Assembly: GCA_028824685.1 (NCBI GenBank) | Contig: JAPPCZ010000086.1 | Span: 124,001 to 188,000 of the forward strand | Direction: 5' to 3' | Length of the DNA stretch: 64,000 bases | DNA from: Candidatus Poribacteria bacterium | Lineage (GTDB): Bacteria; Poribacteria; WGA-4E; WGA-3G | Part shown: one piece after another, positions 16,669 to 24,609 of the stretch | Numbering within the stretch: position 1 is the first letter of the stretch | How the letters are laid out: each line of letters starts with the position of its first letter | Program-made: the position numbers and the translations under genes | The notes under the pieces: generated by a model | What the model saw: only the letters and a program-made list of their open reading frames with translations | What the model was told of the DNA's origin: nothing | Database searches by the model: none

Positions 16669-16701
16669 TTTTTTGGGACGGCATATAGCCGTCCCAAAAA
16701 A
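16669..16701 (-). promoter_or_regulatory. perfect hairpin abutting the queC start codon
   Basis: TTTTTTGGGACGGC (16669-16682) and GCCGTCCCAAAAAA (16688-16701) are exact inverted copies with a 5-base loop. On the minus strand the hairpin ends directly at the queC ATG. The 3' side is an A-tract rather than a U-tract, so it is not a standard intrinsic terminator on either strand. It lies 11 bases after the stop of the upstream gene. Candidate RNA control element or processing site. Confidence 0.6.
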
Positions 16702-16712
16702 GATTATACGGA

Positions 16713-17240
16713 TTATTCGTTTTCAAACTCAAGTTTGGCAAAACGAAGAAAAATACCGCCTCCCGGTCTGGCAAGAGGCCCGTTGATAGCCAAACATGCG
16801 ATGACATGTTTAGTCCCCGGTTCAGCACTTTCGGATACAACAACGCGTTGCGGCGTATTGAAACCTGAAGCAGCGCCGCGTCCAGATTCTCCAAAAGCCA
16901 AGTCAATTTCACCATTGACCCAGACTTCACCGTAGTCGTCAATACAGGTGTGAAACCAGACCTTTGAGCCAGCAACGGATTTTCCATCAACTTCTTCGGG
17001 AATGGTGACAGTAATCCGATACCAACCGAAGCAGAGACCTGTTAAGACGATTTCTTGAATATTTTCACAAATTGCCCAACCAGAATCGTCATAATCAGCA
17101 AGACGCGCCGGTGTTTCCGGCATCTGGTCAACTAAACCGCCATTTGGTTCACCGGGGACAAGTCCTTCGGCAAAACGCCATTGTGCATTTGTGAGTTCAA
17201 GATGTTCAGCATTTTCTAAATCAAGTTCAGCAATAATCAT
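16713..17240 (-). CDS. galactose-binding-like beta-sandwich protein
   Basis: A 175-residue protein resembling the sugar-binding jelly-roll domain found at the N-terminus of glycoside hydrolase family 2 enzymes: YDDSGWAICENIQEI, GWYRITVTIPEEVDGK, KVWFHTCIDDYGEVWVNGE and IFLRFAKLEF. It has no signal peptide and no catalytic domain. Its start overlaps the stop of the MFS transporter gene by four bases (ATGA), so the two products are made together, which suggests a partner role in handling the transported compound (inference). Confidence 0.7.
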   Translation of the reverse strand: MIIAELDLENAEHLELTNAQWRFAEGLVPGEPNGGLVDQMPETPARLADYDDSGWAICENIQEIVLTGLCFGWYRITVTIPEEVDGKSVAGSKVWFHTCIDDYGEVWVNGEIDLAFGESGRGAASGFNTPQRVVVSESAEPGTKHVIACLAINGPLARPGGGIFLRFAKLEFENE

Positions 17241-18433
17241 AGGTGTTCCTTCCTTACATTATATTTAGTGTGCCAAAGTTTATAGGCTATACTTGTTGAA
17301 CAAATCAGGAAAAATCCTGCGACAATAAATGGTACATAAACAGAAATGTTAATTAAAAATCCACTTGCGACGTAACCGAGAAGAAATCCGGTGCTCCATG
17401 CTAAATGTGTTATTCCAACCCCGTGTCCCTTCTCGTCGGGATTAGTAAATTCATTGATAAACCGCGGGATTGTGGTTGAAAGTGCCCATGCAGCCCCCGC
17501 ACCGAGTATCCCAAAGATTTCCAGGCCAACTAACGAGTTATGAAAAAATGCCAATCCAAAAGCGAGAATTGTAACGATTACATTTGCTACTAAAGCAGGG
17601 ATACGATGACCGACTGCATCACATATTTTTCCGGTAACTAATTGACATGCAAAAGCAAATAGTAAGCTGACAGCACCATAATATCCAGTTGCTTTATCCC
17701 CCGCGATACGAAAGATTAGGATCGGCATCAACAAGTTGACTGATCCCCAATAGTAGGTTGGGAAAACGCGCAGACCGATCAACATTTTGATTTCTGATCT
17801 ACGCCATAAGTTGGTATACTTTCCGATGTTTAGAGTTGATTTCCAAATTCCGTCTCGTTTCTGTTGACTGTTGCCAACATTTTGTTTGAGACGAGGTAAA
17901 AAGAGACACGCGCCAATAAACAGCAAACCCGACAGAAGGACTGCTCCTGTTCCGAAGGTTCTAAAGTTGATTCGATCAATTATCTCGCCAGCGATAGCGT
18001 TTCCAACAGCACTTCCGACAGTACTACTTATAAAGTATAGTCCTGTTGCCATTCCTAATTGCTTTGGTGACACCGAACTGATGAGATATGATTGCCCTCC
18101 TGCTGTTTTGAATCCAGAAGCGATGCCTTCATAGCATAGGATTCCCCAAATAAACAAAGGTATATGTGTGGTAAAAAGTCCTCCTATTACAACTGCACCG
18201 GTCATCCCAATTAACAGTGTCGGTTTTCGTCCAAATCGGTCACTGAGCGTTCCACCAATAAGTGCCGTGATCCCACCGAGTCCAATAGGTATGGCACGCA
18301 ATAACCCAGCGAAAAAAGGGTTTTCTCCTAAAACCGATTCGGCATATACCGGAAAGAACAGATGTACTGGTCCAGTAATCAAACCGATCACAAACACGAT
18401 GAGACAGAGAGAAATAAATCCTCGTGTCCACAT
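17237..18433 (-). CDS. major facilitator superfamily transporter
   Basis: A 398-residue inner-membrane transporter with about 12 hydrophobic segments. The loop between segments 2 and 3 carries the MFS motif GGTLSDRFGRKP; a related motif GKICDAVGHRIPA occurs in the second half. Substrate unknown. The start at 18433 lacks a clear ribosome-binding site. It is translationally coupled to the beta-sandwich gene downstream and lies 64 bases after the NuoE-NuoF gene. Confidence 0.88.
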   Translation of the reverse strand: MWTRGFISLCLIVFVIGLITGPVHLFFPVYAESVLGENPFFAGLLRAIPIGLGGITALIGGTLSDRFGRKPTLLIGMTGAVVIGGLFTTHIPLFIWGILCYEGIASGFKTAGGQSYLISSVSPKQLGMATGLYFISSTVGSAVGNAIAGEIIDRINFRTFGTGAVLLSGLLFIGACLFLPRLKQNVGNSQQKRDGIWKSTLNIGKYTNLWRRSEIKMLIGLRVFPTYYWGSVNLLMPILIFRIAGDKATGYYGAVSLLFAFACQLVTGKICDAVGHRIPALVANVIVTILAFGLAFFHNSLVGLEIFGILGAGAAWALSTTIPRFINEFTNPDEKGHGVGITHLAWSTGFLLGYVASGFLINISVYVPFIVAGFFLICSTSIAYKLWHTKYNVRKEHL

Positions 18434-18497
18434 CAGAACACGCCAGAAAATGTGGTCATAGTAGAAATCCTGTCCAACCTGTCAAATCAGTTTCAAT

Positions 18498-20126
18498 TTA
18501 CGGATTTATTCGCATCAAAGTCTCTGTAATATTTGGTGCAGCGGTTCCGAGTCCACAAGCACTTGTTGCCTTCATCACTGCTCCAATTTCTGTAATCAAC
18601 TCTTTTGATTTCTGGTTCAACGGTTCAGACAATAATTCCGTGAGACGATGCGTTCCGATTCGACACGGGAAACACTTTCCACAAGATTCTTCAGCGAAAA
18701 ATTCCATTGCGTTGTGTGCTACATCAAGCATATCTCGTGTGTCATCAAACACCATAATACCTGCTGCACCCAGCATCGCGCCGATTTTTTGAAAACTCGG
18801 TTCGTCAATAGTGATGTCAAGGTCTTTTTCACCGATAAACCCACCTGATAACCCCGCAGATGTAATCGCTTGAATTGAGCGTCCTTCTTTTGGTCCACCT
18901 GCCCATTCGTAAAGCAGTGTCTTTAGTGGAAGTCCAAATGGCACCTCGTAATTCCCAGGTCTTTGTATGTCACCTGAGAGACTGATGATTTTTGTGCCTG
19001 CCAGATTTTTGTCGTAACTCAGGTTTTTATACCATTCTGCACCGTGTCGTAAAATCTGTGTAGCGGCGGCGAGTGTTTCCACATTGTTTACCACGGTAGG
19101 TAGATTTTCAAAGCCGTGTGTCACAGGGTAAGGTGGTCGGTTTCTCGGAAAGGGATGTTTTCCTTCCAAACTGTTCAGCAATGACCCTTCTTCACCACAA
19201 ACATAAGCACCCGCACCGCGCCTAATATAGATATGAAAATTAAACTGTTTTCCCAGTATAGTATCGCCAATCAATCCTTCTGCTTCAGCTTCCGCGAGTG
19301 CTTGTTCAAGTATTTTTAAGGTTTCTGGATATTCATATCGGAGATAGATGAAGCCGCGTGTTGCTCCCGTTGCGTAAGCCGCAAGCGTCATGCCTTCAAT
19401 TACCGAATGTGGTGCATAATCAAGAATAACGCGATCCTTAAAACAACCTGGTTCACCTTCATCTGCGTTGCAGACAATCGTTTTCGGATCACCGGGGGCA
19501 TTCAGCACCGATTCCCACTTCATGCCTGTGGGGAATCCAGCACCACCTCTACCAGCAAGCTGACTGTCTTTTAGTATTTCAATAACCTCTTCGGGGGTTA
19601 GGGATGTAATAGCGCGTTTTAGTCCTTCATAGCCACCTGTGCGTTGGTAGCCCTCAAGCGTCCTGCGGTTTGGTTCGCGAATTTCTGCGAAGATGCATTC
19701 TTCGCTATCACCTGGGTATGGCGGCGGTAAAGGAGTGGGTTGGACAGAAAGCGTATCTGCTTGTTTCCCGGTGAGCACTTGATGCCCTTTTAAAACAGGG
19801 ACACAATCATCGCATCTTCCGGCACACGGCATTGGGGTAGCCCCTTCGGTTATAAGTGCTTCAAGAATTTCTAATCCACCTTGCAATCGACAAACAGGTC
19901 CGGTACAAACGCGCGGCGCGCTCTGTCCTGGTGCTTCACGTGCAAAGTGATGGTAAAAGGTTAAGGTGCCGAAAAGTTCTGCAAGTGGAATTCGAAATCC
20001 GACTGCAATATCTCGGAGAGCTGCTTCCGATATAAATCCATCCCTGTCATGGAACGCGTGTAATATGCTGATCAATGGCGCAGGCGCGTCACGCCAGTCT
20101 GCAATCAGTTTTGCATTCGTCGGCAT
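18498..20126 (-). CDS. NuoE-NuoF fusion: NADH-binding flavoprotein of a dehydrogenase
   Basis: A 542-residue fusion. Residues 1-115 are a NuoE-like thioredoxin-fold [2Fe-2S] domain with C74-x4-C79 (RVCTGPVCR) and C101-x3-C105 (PCAGRCDDC). The rest is NuoF: FMN/NADH site GRGGAGFPTGMKWE, NADEGEPGCFKDR, GAYVCGEEGSLLNSLEG, and the N3 [4Fe-4S] motif ESCGKCFPCRIG with a further cysteine in SACGLG. Such fusions serve as the diaphorase subunit of NAD-dependent formate dehydrogenases or hydrogenases. None of those catalytic subunits, nor other nuo genes, lie nearby. Start has GGAGAG about 8 bases upstream. Confidence 0.9.
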   Translation of the reverse strand: MPTNAKLIADWRDAPAPLISILHAFHDRDGFISEAALRDIAVGFRIPLAELFGTLTFYHHFAREAPGQSAPRVCTGPVCRLQGGLEILEALITEGATPMPCAGRCDDCVPVLKGHQVLTGKQADTLSVQPTPLPPPYPGDSEECIFAEIREPNRRTLEGYQRTGGYEGLKRAITSLTPEEVIEILKDSQLAGRGGAGFPTGMKWESVLNAPGDPKTIVCNADEGEPGCFKDRVILDYAPHSVIEGMTLAAYATGATRGFIYLRYEYPETLKILEQALAEAEAEGLIGDTILGKQFNFHIYIRRGAGAYVCGEEGSLLNSLEGKHPFPRNRPPYPVTHGFENLPTVVNNVETLAAATQILRHGAEWYKNLSYDKNLAGTKIISLSGDIQRPGNYEVPFGLPLKTLLYEWAGGPKEGRSIQAITSAGLSGGFIGEKDLDITIDEPSFQKIGAMLGAAGIMVFDDTRDMLDVAHNAMEFFAEESCGKCFPCRIGTHRLTELLSEPLNQKSKELITEIGAVMKATSACGLGTAAPNITETLMRINP

Positions 20127-20210
20127 CTATCTCTCCAATTGCGTTGATAAATATCTGGTTGGACTCCGATATATGGTGAATTATTGAAATAATTATACAT
20201 ACCACATGTA

Positions 20211-20273
20211 GGTGCGATCTCCGAATCACGACAAAACACTTTGATAGTCAGGAATCGGAGTTCCCTCCTACAG
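20211..20273. repeat. palindromic intergenic repeat
   Basis: gtaggtgcgatctccgaatc and, after a short spacer, gaatcggagttccctcctac are imperfect inverted copies of each other. The same pair of arms recurs near 5473-5575, 21640-21655 and 56585-56666. It lies upstream of the NuoE-NuoF gene. No gene was found between 20127 and 20821. Confidence 0.55.
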
Positions 20274-20394
20274 ATCAATACTAGTCTAATAAATTCAAAA
20301 ATCTACCATAATATGTTCTAAATGCAAACATCATTCATAGAAGATTGAGTCTGTAATTAGAGTATCAGATTTTCAAGTTATGGTCAACTTTTTT

Positions 20395-20670
20395 CAGGGT
20401 TATTTAGTTTTCCATATTTCTGGCGCATTTTATCACATCCGTTAATGATTTGATATTATCGTAGGTTGGGTTGAGGGTCGAAACCCGCAGCATGCCATAC
20501 GCGCATGCTGCGTTGATTTGAACATGTAACGCTTTACATACAGGAAATGTTGGGTTTCACCTGCGGTTCAACCCCGCCAAATGCCAAAAGCGCATTTGGC
20601 GTTGATTCCCTACGATATAAACTTTCAGTAACACCCATCAATTGATAATTCTTAAAACTAAATAACCCTA
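20395..20670. mobile_element. ISAs1-type MITE with 8-bp target duplication
   Basis: AGGGTTATTTAGTTTT at 20396-20411 and its exact inverse at 20654-20669 bound a 276-bp element without coding capacity. ACTTTTTT occurs directly on both sides (20387-20394 and 20671-20678), an 8-bp target-site duplication. The ends resemble those of the adjacent ISAs1-family element (CAGGGTAATTTAGTTTT), so that transposase could have moved it. The interior contains nested palindromes (gcagcatgc...gcatgctgc and gccaaatgc...gcatttggc). Confidence 0.75.
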
Positions 20671-20688
20671 ACTTTTTTGTGTACTAAG

Positions 20689-21482
20689 CAGGGTAATTTA
20701 GTTTTATGTTTTTCGGGCAGTTTCTATCACATTTGTTAATATTATGTATAGCAAATGTAGATTGACTTGCATGCTACATCTGCTATACTTCACCTTAAAA
20801 CTACCCTATTTGAGGTGAATAATGACAAGAGATGTATCTTGCCACTTGATAGATATGTTAGCAAAACTTAGAGACCCACGCAAGGATAAAGGGAAACGAC
20901 ATCCGCTAAAATCAATCCTCGCACTACTCGTCTGCGATTGAGAAACTTTTTCAAGACATACCTGATACGCTTTCTGATGACACGACACATCCTATTTTGA
21001 CAGACCCTATTCACATTCACGAGACAGTTGAAAAATCGCAAGGTAGACTACAAACAAGGTGTTTGAGAGCAAGCACAAGTCTCAATGACTATCTGGACTG
21101 GCTGGGTGTAGCACAAGTCATCCAATATCGTTATACTTACAAAAACCTGGAAACGGGAGAAGAAACACACAAAGTTCACTATGGGATAACAAGTCTGACA
21201 CCCGAAGCAGCATCTGCAAAGTGCTTACTTGCTTTACGGTGTCAACATTGGTCAATAGAGAACAAGTCGCACCGGATGCGGGCACGCTGCTTGGCGAAGA
21301 TGTCTCACCTGTCAGATGCGGTGCAATTCCACAAGTTATGGCAGCATTACGCAATACGGCATTATCCGTATTCGGATTTGCAGGGATAACGCGTATAGCT
21401 GATAAAATGAAATATCTTGCTTCAAAACCTAAACTCGCAGTTAATATGATAAAATAAGAATCTATAAAACTAAATGATCCTG
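20689..21482 (+). mobile_element. decayed ISAs1-family insertion sequence
   Basis: Terminal inverted repeats CAGGGTAATTTAGTTTTATG (20689-20708) and, reversed, CAGGATCATTTAGTTTTATA (21482-21463) bound a 794-bp element carrying a broken ISAs1-type transposase. Intact members of the family are about 1.2-1.3 kb, so roughly 0.4-0.5 kb has been lost. No matching target duplication is seen at the flanks. It lies immediately right of the related MITE. Confidence 0.75.
20822..21457 (+). pseudogene. ISAs1-family transposase remnant
   Basis: Three pieces can be read. The first 39 codons (20822-20941) give the family N-terminus (LAKLRDPRKDKGKRHPLKS) and end at TGA. A second frame from about 20940 gives the C-terminal half (GRLQTRCLRASTSLNDYLDW, YGITSLTPEAASAK, HWSIENKSH). 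A frameshift near 21275-21300 moves it to the frame ending at 21457 (CGAIPQVMAALRNTALSV, then LASKPKLAVNMIK). The central catalytic region is deleted, so the gene is dead. Confidence 0.85.
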
Positions 21483-21587
21483 GATTTCAATAATCCTATC
21501 TTATTTGACATTCGTTCAGCAAATATGTTATTATTTTCACCACAAACGGTATCCATCTGTTTTGGAAAGAATACGACACTAAACATA

Positions 21588-21790
21588 ACTAGTGGAGTAT
21601 CCATTCTAAAATTATAGGTATCAGTAATAGTCGGGAATCGGAGTTCCCTCCTACAAAGAGGTACCATCTTCTGTAGGCGGTGAATGCCTAAAGACGAATG
21701 TGCTTTTGGTATTCGCCATGATTCATACCGTTGATTTCGCTCTCCGAATCGAGACCTATACCGCAATTTTAGGATAGGCAGACCACTAGT
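21588..21790. repeat. miniature inverted-repeat element with ACTAGTGG ends
   Basis: ACTAGTGG (21588-21595) is mirrored by CCACTAGT (21783-21790). The inverted similarity continues inward: ATCCATTCTAAAATTATAGG on the left against ATCCTAAAATTGCGGTATAG read inward from the right. Inside is the palindromic arm gggaatcggagttccctcct and a variant of the aatgcc...attcataccgttgattt segment. No coding potential. It fills the gap before the alkC-like gene. Confidence 0.6.
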
Positions 21791-21833
21791 GAAATTCTCT
21801 GTGGACTCTTAGTTTTTATGATGGAGGCAGTCA

Positions 21834-23012
21834 GTGGCACAGATACCACAACGAACATTTTTCGATCTGACACAAGATGGCTTAGTTATTGGTGAAAAAA
21901 TTCAGCGTATCTATCCTGAATTTGATGTGTCCACTTTTGTTATGGACGTTCGGAAAGAGATGGAGGGACAGACGATTTACAACGTGACGAAAGCCATCGG
22001 ACGGGTATTACGCCATCACCTTCCCCAAAACTATTCTGAGGCACTTGCCATCTTAATGAATTATGTTGATGCCGAAGCCATACCAATACCGACACCACAT
22101 CCCACCGCTGAAACGGAGACGTGTCTGAGACCGATTTCCCACTTCATCCGTTTATACGGACTTGCGGATTTTGACACATCTCTGGATGCCTTCTGCAAAC
22201 TCTCAAAATACCGCTGCACTCGCGGCGGAGAAATCCGTGAGTTTATCATTAAAGACGCTAATCGATGTTTCCAACGTTTTGGTGAATGGGTCAAAGACGA
22301 AAATGCAAACCTTCGTTTGTTTGTTGCTGCTGCCCTTTGCACACGTGGCACATGGCAAAAATGGTTGCGTCCATTTATTCAAAACCCACAACCGATCTTA
22401 GCACTTTTAGAAACACTAAAAGATGACCCTGATGCACGCGTTCGAGAGCACGTTGCAAAAGATATGCGCGACATTGTGAAGGACTATCCAGAAATAGGAT
22501 ATACTACGTTGGAACAATGGAGTCAGGACGGTAGCGCAGAAACAGAGAAGATTCTTCGGCAAGCACTTAAATATCAAGTGAAGATTGGTGATAAACGCGC
22601 TTATAAATTACTCGGTTTAGGAATGCCGCAGGAGTTAGAAAAGGCACAAATCACTTTAATCGAATTGCAGACTGAATCCCAAAGCCAACCAATCAACGTA
22701 CCATTTCGCTTTTCGTTCAGCTTTCAAAGCGAATCTGATGATTCCCAAACAGTTCTTACTTACTATATAATCACCTATAAACGCCTAACTGGACACATCA
22801 CGCGCAAACGCTATCGGTTCAGTCAGAGGAAGTTGAAACCGAAACAACGCGTTGCTTACGAAAAATCCCTTTTTCCTTTGCCATCGCTAAAGCAGTTTGA
22901 TGACGGGAAAGCGTGCCTCGGATGGCATCGTTTTGAACTTGAGGTGAACGGCAATGTGATTGGCGGCTTTGATTTTGAAGTGACTGCACCAAAAGATCAT
23001 AAGCATAGTTAA
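21834..23012 (+). CDS. AlkC-like DNA alkylation-repair glycosylase with C-terminal Ig-like domain
   Basis: A 392-residue protein. Residues about 1-270 form HEAT-like helical repeats of the AlkC/AlkD group (TIYNVTKAIGRVLRHHL, RLFVAAALCTRG, KDDPDARVREHVAKDMRDI). The last 110 residues form an immunoglobulin-like beta domain (VPFRFSFSF, YKRLTGHITRKRYRFSQRK, GWHRFELEVNGNVIGGFDFE), as known for AlkC of some pseudomonads. AlkC excises 3-methyladenine-type lesions without flipping the base. The start is GTG with GGAGG 7 bases upstream. It begins the co-directional run to 27960. Confidence 0.78.
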   Translation: MAQIPQRTFFDLTQDGLVIGEKIQRIYPEFDVSTFVMDVRKEMEGQTIYNVTKAIGRVLRHHLPQNYSEALAILMNYVDAEAIPIPTPHPTAETETCLRPISHFIRLYGLADFDTSLDAFCKLSKYRCTRGGEIREFIIKDANRCFQRFGEWVKDENANLRLFVAAALCTRGTWQKWLRPFIQNPQPILALLETLKDDPDARVREHVAKDMRDIVKDYPEIGYTTLEQWSQDGSAETEKILRQALKYQVKIGDKRAYKLLGLGMPQELEKAQITLIELQTESQSQPINVPFRFSFSFQSESDDSQTVLTYYIITYKRLTGHITRKRYRFSQRKLKPKQRVAYEKSLFPLPSLKQFDDGKACLGWHRFELEVNGNVIGGFDFEVTAPKDHKHS

Positions 23013-23069
23013 ACCTATAATTATTGACTGCGTGAAAACAACACCTTGGCATTAGGAGGAATTCTGTAA

Positions 23070-23810
23070 ATGACAGGTGAAGAAAAATTTAAAGTTGACC
23101 TTGAAGGGTATCTCGTCATTAAGAATGTTTTGACTAAAGATGAAGTCGCAGAAATGAACGCCTTTATTGACAAAGGTGAAACAAATGGACGACCAAGTCT
23201 TTGGGGAGAACCGTTTAAGAATCTGATTGACCATCCAAAAATACTTCCATACCTTATTGAATTGTTGGGACCAAATGTGCGTCTGGATCACGATTATGCA
23301 CTCTTCATGGATACAGGCGGTAAAAGGGGTGGATTGCATGGGGGTGAAGATGGTGGACACGCACGTGGAAACGTAGGCGATCATTGGTATAAGTATCGTG
23401 ACGGAGTCATGCGGAACGGATTATGTGTTATGACATACAATTTGGCAGATGCCCCTGAAGGTGCTGGCGGGTTTGCCTGTATCCCAGCGAGTCATAAAAG
23501 TAACTTCGCACCAGAAATTCCGAGAGAGGTTCGCAGTTTTGAACGTGCAGCACATTATGTCGTTCAACCACCGCTTGAAGCAGGGGATGTGCTGTTTTTC
23601 ACTGAAGCACTTATTCATGGCACAATGCCATGGACAGCAACGCATCAGCGGCGTGCCTTGCTATATAAATATAGTCCTGGACATTCCGCGTGGTCAGGGA
23701 ATTACTACGACATTAGCCAATATACCGACTTGACCGAACAACAGATACGGATGCTTCTGCCGCCTTCTATCGGTCGGAGGCCGCGCGTTGTAGAACAAAG
23801 GGAAAATTAA
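23070..23810 (+). CDS. PhyH-family protein with HxG in place of HxD (copy A)
   Basis: A 246-residue PhyH-fold protein. The region equivalent to the iron-binding HxD reads GLHGGEDGG, with H90-G91-G92, so the carboxylate ligand is glycine. The distal histidine (H183 in ALIHGTMPW) and the following arginines (QRRALLYKY) are kept, as are ADAPEGAGGF and the PGSH-like PASHK. Loss of the carboxylate with both histidines kept is the pattern of Fe/2OG halogenases such as SyrB2 and WelO5, but other explanations exist (a glutamate/aspartate two positions later could serve). Tandem duplicate of 23846-24580. Start has AGGAGGA about 10 bases upstream. Confidence 0.85.
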   Translation: MTGEEKFKVDLEGYLVIKNVLTKDEVAEMNAFIDKGETNGRPSLWGEPFKNLIDHPKILPYLIELLGPNVRLDHDYALFMDTGGKRGGLHGGEDGGHARGNVGDHWYKYRDGVMRNGLCVMTYNLADAPEGAGGFACIPASHKSNFAPEIPREVRSFERAAHYVVQPPLEAGDVLFFTEALIHGTMPWTATHQRRALLYKYSPGHSAWSGNYYDISQYTDLTEQQIRMLLPPSIGRRPRVVEQREN

Positions 23811-23845
23811 CTGATAACTACCACATTGAAAGGAATTCAAATCCA

Positions 23846-24580
23846 ATGACAGGTGAAGAAAAATTTGCTGTAGACCTTGAGGGTTATCTGATAATAAAAG
23901 ACGTTTTGACAGATGATGAAGTCGCAGAGATGAACGCTTTTATTGACAAAGGTGAAATGCAGGGAGCTCCGAGTCTGTGGGGAGAACCGTTTAAACGGCT
24001 CATTGATCATCCGAAAATTCTACCCTATCTTGTAGAGATGTTGGGTCCAAATGTCCGTCTTGATCACGATTATCCTATTTTTATGAAAGATGGTGATGGG
24101 CGCGGTGGACTCCACGGTGGTGAAGATGGTGGTCGTCCGGGCGGTCCTGAAGGGGATCACTGGTATAAGTATCGTGACGGTGTAATGCGAAATGGGTTAT
24201 GCGTAATGACTTATAATCTTGCTGATGCTCCCGAAGGTGCTGGCGGATTCGCATGCATTCCAGGGAGCCACAAAAGCAATTTTTTGAAAGATATTCCACC
24301 AGACGTACGTAACTTTGAACGTCCAGTACACTATGTTGTTCAGCCTGCCCTTGGAGCAGGGGATGTGTTGTTTTTCACAGAAGCACTTGTTCATGGCACA
24401 ATGCCGTGGAAAGCGGGACATCAACGTCGTTCCTTGTTATACAAATACAGTCCGGGACATTCCGCGTGGTCTGGAAATTATTACGACATCAGCAAATATG
24501 GAGAATTAACCGATCAACAGAAACGGATGCTGATGGCGCCTTCAATTGGTGGAAGACCCCGCGTCGTAGATTCGAATTGA
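23846..24580 (+). CDS. PhyH-family protein with HxG in place of HxD (copy B)
   Basis: A 244-residue tandem paralogue of the preceding protein, starting with nearly the same residues (MTGEEKFAVDLEGYLIIKDV) and with H90-G91-G92 in GLHGGEDGG, the distal histidine in ALVHGTMPW and arginines in QRRSLLYKY. It differs mainly in the 95-105 loop and at the C-terminus. It starts 35 bases after copy A and ends 29 before the ankyrin gene, so it is probably in the same operon. Substrate unknown. Confidence 0.85.
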   Translation: MTGEEKFAVDLEGYLIIKDVLTDDEVAEMNAFIDKGEMQGAPSLWGEPFKRLIDHPKILPYLVEMLGPNVRLDHDYPIFMKDGDGRGGLHGGEDGGRPGGPEGDHWYKYRDGVMRNGLCVMTYNLADAPEGAGGFACIPGSHKSNFLKDIPPDVRNFERPVHYVVQPALGAGDVLFFTEALVHGTMPWKAGHQRRSLLYKYSPGHSAWSGNYYDISKYGELTDQQKRMLMAPSIGGRPRVVDSN

Positions 24581-24609
24581 GAAGAAACCACTAAAATGAG
24601 GACTGTGTA

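Noticed and set aside
16669..16701. Intrinsic bidirectional terminator before queC
   Set aside because: The 3' side is an A-tract on both strands, so no U-run follows the stem.
20550..20580. tRNA T-loop-like ggttcaaccccgcc
   Set aside because: It is part of the nested palindrome inside the MITE; no acceptor or anticodon arms can be formed around it.
20939..20941. TGA inside the transposase as another selenocysteine codon
   Set aside because: The frame after it does not continue the protein; the homologous sequence resumes in another frame after a deletion, so this is decay.
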